Below are positions 15,212 through 19,596 of a DNA stretch of 19,596 nucleotides, piece after piece; positions within the stretch are counted from its first letter, which is position 1; each line of letters starts with the position of its first letter. Location of the stretch: NCBI GenBank assembly GCA_047629195.1, contig JBLHWY010000122.1, positions 1 to 19,596 of the forward strand, read 5' to 3'. Source of the stretch: UBA4582 sp047629195 (lineage in GTDB: Bacteria; Pseudomonadota; Gammaproteobacteria; Pseudomonadales; Azotimanducaceae). A model generated the notes under the pieces. That model did no database searches. It saw only the letters and a program-made list of their open reading frames with translations, and was not told the origin of the DNA. The translations under genes were made by a program, and so were the position numbers.

Positions 15212-16059
15212 TGTTGACGCTAACTTCCCCGTGTAAAATAAATCTATTTCTGCATGTCATCGGACGTCGCGCTGATGGTTATCATAATCTTCAGACGGCG
15301 TTCCAAATATTGAAGTTTTCAGATCGGGTGTCTATTTGGGACAGTGATACTTTAGCGGTAGAAGATTTACCCGGCGTGAAAGGTGAAGATAATTTGGTTT
15401 ACCGAGCAGCATTGCTCCTAAAGCAGTTTGCGCTTGAAAATAGCCTAGGCCGCGGGTCTACATTTGGTGCGCTAATAGCAATCCAGAAGCAAATTCCAAT
15501 GGGCGCCGGTCTAGGCGGCGGCAGTTCCAACGCAGCAACTGTCCTGCACGGACTAAATGTTCTTTGGCGCCTAGGTCTCAATACTCGCCAGTTGTGCGCA
15601 TTAGGATTGCAGCTCGGTGCAGATGTGCCCGTGTTTCTAAAGGGCTACAGCGCTTGGGGCGAAGGCGTTGGCGAAAAACTTGAAGCTATTGAGTTGCCGG
15701 CAAAGTGGTTTTTGGTGATAAAGCCGAACTGTAAAGTCTCCACTGCTGAAATCTTTTCCAATCCGGAATTGACACGGAACTCAAGTCCGATCACAATGGC
15801 GCGCCTTTTAGAGGGGGAGTCACGGAACGATTGCGAAAGTATTGTTCGGAAATTATTCCCTGAAGTTGATGCAGCGTTGTCGTGGCTAAGCAGCTGTGGC
15901 CTTGCTAGAATGACCGGCACAGGTTCATGTGTTTTTATTGAACTTGACTCCAAAGAGCAGGCAGAGGACATCCAAGTGCAGGTACCAAGCACATGGCAGT
16001 CGTTTGTCGCTGAAGGCGTGAACAAGTCGCCGCTATTAGATGAATTAGCATTAGCGTAG
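15211..16059 (+). CDS. ispE: 4-diphosphocytidyl-2-C-methyl-D-erythritol kinase
   Basis: GHMP-family kinase that phosphorylates the 2-hydroxyl of CDP-methylerythritol in the MEP isoprenoid pathway. The N-terminal SPCKINLFLHVIGRRADGYH contains the substrate-binding Lys (K9). The ATP-binding PMGAGLGGGSSNAA loop is at 96-109, and D138 in GADVPVFL corresponds to the catalytic Asp. The C-terminal GLARMTGTGSCVF is the third GHMP motif. The ATG at 15211 overlaps the lolB stop and gives 282 residues (E. coli has 283). A TTG at 15199 would add four residues inside lolB and is unlikely. lolB-ispE-prs is a conserved proteobacterial order. Confidence 0.96.
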   Translation: MLTLTSPCKINLFLHVIGRRADGYHNLQTAFQILKFSDRVSIWDSDTLAVEDLPGVKGEDNLVYRAALLLKQFALENSLGRGSTFGALIAIQKQIPMGAGLGGGSSNAATVLHGLNVLWRLGLNTRQLCALGLQLGADVPVFLKGYSAWGEGVGEKLEAIELPAKWFLVIKPNCKVSTAEIFSNPELTRNSSPITMARLLEGESRNDCESIVRKLFPEVDAALSWLSSCGLARMTGTGSCVFIELDSKEQAEDIQVQVPSTWQSFVAEGVNKSPLLDELALA

Positions 16060-16143
16060 CCTATCATTAGCTATGCAAAGTTGGTCCAGCTAGAAGAGCG
16101 GTAGACAAGTGAAGGTTTCAGCATCAGAATAGTTGCGACTGGC

Positions 16144-16149
16144 TATACT
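16144..16149 (+). promoter_or_regulatory. Possible -10 element for tRNA-Gln and prs
   Basis: TATACT at 16144-16149 matches the -10 consensus at five of six positions and lies about 50 bases before the tRNA. A TG two bases upstream resembles an extended -10, but no good -35 is at the right distance. Weak evidence. Confidence 0.3.
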
Positions 16150-16197
16150 GATATCCGTACTACCAAGTCGTTTTATGTAGTCTCTTTATGCAGAGAA

Positions 16198-16273
16198 TGG
16201 GGTGTCGCCAAGTTGGTAAGGCACAAGGTTTTGATCCTTGCATTCGTAGGTTCGAGTCCTGCCACCCCAGCCA
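16198..16273 (+). tRNA. tRNA-Gln (anticodon UUG)
   Basis: All cloverleaf arms pair. The acceptor stem is TGGGGTG with CACCCCA. The anticodon stem is CAAGG/CCTTG, with the seven-base loop TTTTGAT placing TTG at 16231-16233. The T arm is GTAGG-TTCGAGT-CCTGC. G is the discriminator base and CCA is encoded (16271-16273). The U1-A72 end with an adjacent G-C pair is characteristic of bacterial tRNA-Gln. It reads CAA, and CAG by wobble. It lies between ispE and prs, its location in Pseudomonas too. Confidence 0.97.
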
Positions 16274-16333
16274 TAATTTTTGTACAGTGACTATTCACTA
16301 TAAGCATGCCCTGCTGAACACTGGAAGACCCCC

Positions 16334-17302
16334 GTGGCTGAACTGAAGATTTTTTCCGGCAATGCGCATTTGGCGTTAGCTCAACGAGTCGGTGACCGAC
16401 TTCGAATGCCTCTGGGTAATGCGAAAGTAGGTCGATTTAGCGACGGCGAGGTTAGCGTCGAAATTGACGAGAATGTTCGCGGTAAAGACTGCTTCGTCAT
16501 TCAACCGACCTGTGCGCCCACAAATGATAATTTGATGGAGCTCATCGTGATGGTCGACTGCTTAAAAAGAGCATCGGCACAGCGAATTACAGCGGTGATT
16601 CCATATTTCGGTTATGCCAGGCAGGACCGAAGAGTCCGGTCTGCTAGAGTGCCTATTACTGCTAAGGTTGTTGCGGACATGTTGAACCACTGTGGTGTCG
16701 ACAGAGTATTGACAATTGACCTGCACGCAGACCAAATACAAGGCTTCTTCAATGTGCCTGTAGATAATATTTACGCAACGCCAGTAATGTTGACCGACAT
16801 TGAGCGGCAAGCGTATGAGAATTTGATGATTGTCTCGCCGGATGTTGGTGGCGTTGTTCGTGCAAGAGCGATGGCAAAACAACTCGACGATACAGATCTT
16901 GCCATTATTGATAAGCGCCGGCCAAATGCTAATCAGTCCGAAGTCATGCATATCATCGGTGACGTAGAAGGTAGAACTTGCCTGCTTGCCGATGACATGG
17001 TTGATACTGCCGGCACCTTATGTTCAGCCGCAGATGCCCTGAAGGCTAATGGGGCAACGAAAGTCGTAGCCTACTGTACTCACCCCGTACTCTCCGGCAA
17101 TGCAATATATAACATAGAGAATTCCGCGATAGATGAACTTGTCGTGACAGATACGATTCCTCTACGAGAGGACGCGCAGAACTCTCGGAAGATTCGTCAA
17201 CTAAGTATTTCGGATGAGTTGGCAGAGTCAATTCGCCGAGTGAGTAATGAAGAGTCCTTGAGTGCACTCTTTAGTAAAAGAATTCAGCCCGCACTGTTCT
17301 AA
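16334..17302 (+). CDS. prs: Ribose-phosphate pyrophosphokinase
   Basis: Makes phosphoribosyl pyrophosphate from ribose-5-phosphate and ATP for purine, pyrimidine, His, Trp and NAD synthesis. The catalytic flexible-loop region RQDRRVRSARVPITAK (96-111), H131 in DLHADQIQGFF and the PRPP-binding motif LLADDMVDTAGTL (217-229) are present. The length of 322 is slightly above E. coli (315), with a short C-terminal tail. The start is GTG at 16334, backed by GGAAG at 16323-16327 with six-base spacing and by alignment of the N terminus. It follows tRNA-Gln by 60 bases and may share its transcript. A likely intrinsic terminator lies about 80 bases after the stop. Confidence 0.97.
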   Translation: MAELKIFSGNAHLALAQRVGDRLRMPLGNAKVGRFSDGEVSVEIDENVRGKDCFVIQPTCAPTNDNLMELIVMVDCLKRASAQRITAVIPYFGYARQDRRVRSARVPITAKVVADMLNHCGVDRVLTIDLHADQIQGFFNVPVDNIYATPVMLTDIERQAYENLMIVSPDVGGVVRARAMAKQLDDTDLAIIDKRRPNANQSEVMHIIGDVEGRTCLLADDMVDTAGTLCSAADALKANGATKVVAYCTHPVLSGNAIYNIENSAIDELVVTDTIPLREDAQNSRKIRQLSISDELAESIRRVSNEESLSALFSKRIQPALF

Positions 17303-17383
17303 TCAACCAGTTAGACTCAGCCCTTAGATTCCATTTTCAGGCTTGTCGCTGAGATGTAGAGGATTGTGTGAGTGAATAGAAAC

Positions 17384-17408
17384 GCCTCAACTGAGGCAGC
17401 TTTGTTTT
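17384..17408 (+). terminator. Probable intrinsic terminator after prs
   Basis: GCCTC (17384-17388) and GAGGC (17393-17397) form a GC-rich five-base stem with loop AACT, followed three bases later by TTTGTTTT. Flanking AAA and TTT can extend the pairing. It separates prs from rplY. Confidence 0.55.
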
Positions 17409-17410
17409 AT

Positions 17411-17424
17411 AGAGTTTTTACTCT
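17411..17424 (+). other. Small hairpin in the rplY upstream region
   Basis: AGAGT and ACTCT are complementary around TTTT. It lies directly after the T-run of the prs terminator and could belong to that structure or to the rplY leader. Confidence 0.3.
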
Positions 17425-17452
17425 GGAACATTGTAAAACGTTGGACGATTGC

Positions 17453-17472
17453 GGTCGCAGTAATCCCCGACC
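17453..17472 (+). promoter_or_regulatory. Leader hairpin just upstream of the rplY ribosome binding site
   Basis: GGTCG (17453-17457) pairs with CGACC (17468-17472) across a ten-base loop, ending nine bases before the ribosome binding GGAG. Such a structure could be the target of feedback by the 5S rRNA-binding protein bL25 on its own message; that is an inference. Confidence 0.35.
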
Positions 17473-17492
17473 TAATATTTGGAGAAAGTAAG

Positions 17493-18149
17493 ATGGCAAA
17501 TGAATTCGAGCTAAATGCCGAACTGCGAACTGACCTAGGGAAAGGTGCGAGCCGCCGCCTGCGTCGGATTGCTGATCTTGTACCTGCTGTAATTTATGGC
17601 GCAGGAAAAGATCCGGTATCAATCAGCATTCCGCACAAAGACATCCAAAAAGCGTGTCGTAATGAAGCGTTTTTTGCACACATCATCAAGATTAATGTGC
17701 CCGGTGGCAGTGACAATGCGATTATCAAAGACCTGCAAAGGCATCCTGCAAAAGACCGCATCATGCATGCTGATTTTTTGCGAGTCCAAATGGATCAGGA
17801 AATCACAGTTGAAATACCACTTCACTTTATCAATGAAGACAACTGTGTCGGCGTAAAACAAGACGGCGGCATGATTTCGCACGTTATTACTTCGCTCGAG
17901 ATTTCTTGTTTGCCTGGCGCTTTGCCCGAGTACATCGAAATCGATGTGGCAGAGATGAAGCTGGGTGACACCATCCACATGAGTGAAATCAAGTTGCCAG
18001 AAGGCGTAGCGATTTTGGAGCTCGCGCATGGTGAAGATCACGATCAGGTTGTTGTCGCGATTAACGCAAGCCGTGCTGATACAGAAGGCGAAGATGGTGC
18101 TGATGATGCACCTGCTGAAGGCGATGCGCCGGCAGCGACTGAAGACTAA
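17493..18149 (+). CDS. rplY: Large ribosomal subunit protein bL25, Ctc (long) form
   Basis: Binds 5S rRNA in the 50S subunit. The N-terminal L25 domain (about 1-95) starts with NAELRTDLGKGASRRLRR and continues through the PAVIYGAG segment. It is followed by the TL5/Ctc C-terminal beta domain (about 100-185), absent from the short E. coli protein but common in pseudomonads and Gram-positives. The last 27 residues are an acidic Ala/Asp/Glu-rich tail. GGAG at 17480-17483 is well placed for the ATG. It has its own 190-base upstream region after the prs terminator. pth follows by 29 bases, a very common pairing. Confidence 0.95.
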   Translation: MANEFELNAELRTDLGKGASRRLRRIADLVPAVIYGAGKDPVSISIPHKDIQKACRNEAFFAHIIKINVPGGSDNAIIKDLQRHPAKDRIMHADFLRVQMDQEITVEIPLHFINEDNCVGVKQDGGMISHVITSLEISCLPGALPEYIEIDVAEMKLGDTIHMSEIKLPEGVAILELAHGEDHDQVVVAINASRADTEGEDGADDAPAEGDAPAATED

Positions 18150-18150
18150 G

Positions 18151-18168
18151 TTAGATTTAATTATCTAA
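18151..18168 (+). other. AT-rich palindrome between rplY and pth
   Basis: TTAGATTTAATTATCTAA forms a six-base stem (18151-18156 with 18163-18168) around TTAATT. Its 3' arm overlaps the start of the AAGAGG ribosome binding site for pth (18167-18172), so folding could modulate pth translation. The stem is weak and not followed by a T-run. Confidence 0.3.
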
Positions 18169-18178
18169 GAGGTTGGTC

Positions 18179-18772
18179 ATGAGTCCACCATTAAAATTGA
18201 TGGTTGGAATTGGGAATCCGGGAGCGCAATACGCCAGAACCAGGCACAACGTTGGTGTCTGGTTCGTCTCCCGTTTTGCTGATCAACAATCGGCAGTCTT
18301 CAAGGATGAAAAGAAGTTTTTTGGCCAGGTCGCAACGACCGACATCGAAGGCCAAGAAGTAAAACTCCTGATTCCGAATACTTACATGAATGAAAGCGGT
18401 AAATCTGTCGGTGCGCTTGCGCATTTCTTCAAGATCCTTCCCGAAGAAATGCTGATAGTACACGATGAGCTCGACCTCGAGACGGGTATCATCCGTTTTA
18501 AACAGGGTGGTGGTCTCGCGGGACACAATGGGCTTCGTGATATTACGCGATCGCTTGCAGGGGCGCAGAGCTTCAATCGATTGCGTATCGGTGTTGGGCA
18601 CCCAGGTACTAAAGAGCAAGTCACGAATCATGTGTTAGGCACGGTGAGTACCAAGGATGAAGATGTCATCTGGCGCTGTATAGAAGAAGCGATACACCAC
18701 ATTCCTTTGGTGGTGCGTGGCGATTGGCAGCCAGCTATGAACACGTTGAATGGATTTCGAGCAGAACCTTAG
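18179..18772 (+). CDS. pth: Peptidyl-tRNA hydrolase
   Basis: Cleaves the ester bond of peptidyl-tRNAs that drop off ribosomes, recycling the tRNA. The N-terminal LMVGIGNPGAQYARTRHNVG carries N13 and the catalytic H23. Further landmarks are LLIPNTYMNESGKSV, the VHDELDLETG loop with the general-base-supporting Asp, and the GGGLAGHNGLRDI segment. At 197 residues it is close to E. coli (194). The ATG at 18179 is preferred because AAGAGG at 18167-18172 is six bases upstream. A TTG at 18173 in frame would add two residues and overlap that spacing. It lies between rplY and ychF, a conserved trio. Confidence 0.96.
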   Translation: MSPPLKLMVGIGNPGAQYARTRHNVGVWFVSRFADQQSAVFKDEKKFFGQVATTDIEGQEVKLLIPNTYMNESGKSVGALAHFFKILPEEMLIVHDELDLETGIIRFKQGGGLAGHNGLRDITRSLAGAQSFNRLRIGVGHPGTKEQVTNHVLGTVSTKDEDVIWRCIEEAIHHIPLVVRGDWQPAMNTLNGFRAEP

Positions 18773-18785
18773 GGTCGCCGCAAGG

Positions 18786-18823
18786 CTCTCAGCATCGAAA
18801 CTTTGTTAGTAATAAACTGAGAG
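18786..18823 (+). other. Inverted repeat between pth and ychF
   Basis: CTCTCAG (18786-18792) and CTGAGAG (18817-18823) are perfect complements separated by 24 bases, and TTTT follows at a short distance. It could be a weak terminator of pth, an operator or part of the ychF leader; the long loop makes a standard terminator less likely. Confidence 0.35.
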
Positions 18824-18856
18824 AATAACTTTTGAATTTAGCAGTGGAAGAAAACA

Positions 18857-19596
18857 ATGGGATTTAACTGTGGCATCGTTGGCCTACCGAATGTGGGCAA
18901 ATCAACGCTGTTTAATGCGTTAACAAAAGCAGGCGTAGGAGCTGAAAACTTCCCCTTCTGCACGATAGAGCCAAATTCCGGTATTGTTCCAATGCCTGAT
19001 CCGAGGTTGGACCAGCTCGCTGAAATTGTGAATCCTCAGCGTGTTGTCCCAACTTCAATGGAATTTGTCGACATAGCAGGCCTAGTTGAAGGGGCTTCCA
19101 AAGGCGAAGGGCTAGGTAATCAGTTTCTTGCAAACATCCGCGAAACCGATGCAATTGCGCATGTCGTCCGATGCTTTGATGACGACAATGTTACCCATGT
19201 GTCTGAATCAATCAATCCGGCCCGCGACATCGACATCATTAATACAGAATTAATGCTCGCTGATCTCGAGTCCCTCGAAAAGGGTATTACTCGAGTCGGT
19301 AAAACTGTCAAAAGCGGTGACAAAGCTGCACTTGCCAAAGTGGAATTCTTTCAAAGGATCGAAGCCCATATCAATGAAGGTAATCCAGCACGAACGTTGG
19401 AATTCACCGCTGATGAACGCCTAGATGTGCGTGAGCTGCATTTGTTAACAATGAAACCGGTTCTTTTTATCGCAAATGTTGATGAAGAGGGCTTCGAAGA
19501 TAATCCCTACCTCGACGCAGTGAGAGAAATTGCAAAGGCAGATGGCTCCGAACTCGTCGCAATTTGTAACAAGCTCGAAGCCGAAATCGCTGAACT
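18857..19596 (+). CDS. ychF: Redox-regulated ATPase YchF (Obg family), truncated by window end
   Basis: OLA1/YchF protein, a ribosome-associated P-loop NTPase of the Obg family that prefers ATP to GTP. The first 246 of about 363 residues are present and the frame is open to the last base. The P loop GLPNVGKST is at residues 9-17. The switch-region threonine lies in the FPFCTIEPN segment and the G3 motif is DIAGLVEGASKGEGLG. At the G4 position the sequence reads NVDE rather than NKxD, which explains the ATP preference known for this family. An internal coiled-coil insertion covers about residues 130-180. GGAAG at 18846-18850 is six bases before the ATG. The missing C terminus should contain the TGS domain. 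Confidence 0.96.
   Translation, partial: MGFNCGIVGLPNVGKSTLFNALTKAGVGAENFPFCTIEPNSGIVPMPDPRLDQLAEIVNPQRVVPTSMEFVDIAGLVEGASKGEGLGNQFLANIRETDAIAHVVRCFDDDNVTHVSESINPARDIDIINTELMLADLESLEKGITRVGKTVKSGDKAALAKVEFFQRIEAHINEGNPARTLEFTADERLDVRELHLLTMKPVLFIANVDEEGFEDNPYLDAVREIAKADGSELVAICNKLEAEIAE

Noticed and set aside
1..19596. CRISPR array, insertion sequence, prophage, toxin-antitoxin or defence genes
   Set aside because: No regularly spaced repeats, transposase, integrase or related domains are visible; nearly all sequence is accounted for by housekeeping genes.

Overview
The window is a densely packed piece of a gammaproteobacterial chromosome with moderate base composition and no sign of foreign DNA. 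Gene content and order match two conserved neighbourhoods known from Pseudomonas and relatives. The first, on the plus strand, is rlmH-mrdA-rodA-mltB-rlpA-dacA-ybeD-lipB (positions 17-7930). The second is a divergent pair: moeB-prmC-prfA-hemA on the minus strand (8243-12386), and a TPR lipoprotein gene-lolB-ispE-tRNA-Gln-prs-rplY-pth-ychF on the plus strand (12758 to the window end). I infer a member of the Pseudomonadales/Cellvibrionales-like part of the Gammaproteobacteria. No single gene fixes the genus.

Region 1 (17-6866) is a cell-shape and peptidoglycan cluster. It holds the rod-elongation pair PBP2/RodA, two lytic transglycosylases (MltB and RlpA) and a PBP5-type carboxypeptidase, preceded by the ribosomal methyltransferase RlmH. 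Region 2 (6955-7930) holds YbeD and LipB, the octanoyl transferase that begins protein lipoylation. Region 3 (7931-8242) is a 312-base convergent gap where lipA (expected after lipB) and murI (expected after moeB) are both missing. Only a small, Cys-rich candidate ORF of unknown function is visible there. Region 4 (8243-12386, minus strand) links tetrapyrrole synthesis from Glu-tRNA (HemA) to translation termination (RF1 and its methyltransferase PrmC) and to a ThiF/MoeB-type adenylyltransferase. Region 5 (12387-12757) is the divergent control region, with a CRP-like palindrome, a candidate promoter and hemA leader hairpins. Region 6 (12758-19596) serves the outer membrane (TPR lipoprotein, LolB), isoprenoid synthesis (IspE), tRNA-Gln(UUG), PRPP synthesis (Prs) and translation (bL25/Ctc, Pth, YchF). 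YchF runs off the right edge.

I did not find a defence system, mobile element, CRISPR array, prophage or new multi-gene system. All large genes are recognisable housekeeping genes with their key residues intact. What deserves a second look is in the gaps. These are the lipB/moeB junction with its small Cys-rich ORF, two 21-base-period tandem duplications at gene starts (rlmH and dacA, the latter with an A9 tract and a 15-codon leader ORF), a CRP-like site between hemA and the TPR gene, and hairpins in the hemA and rplY leaders.
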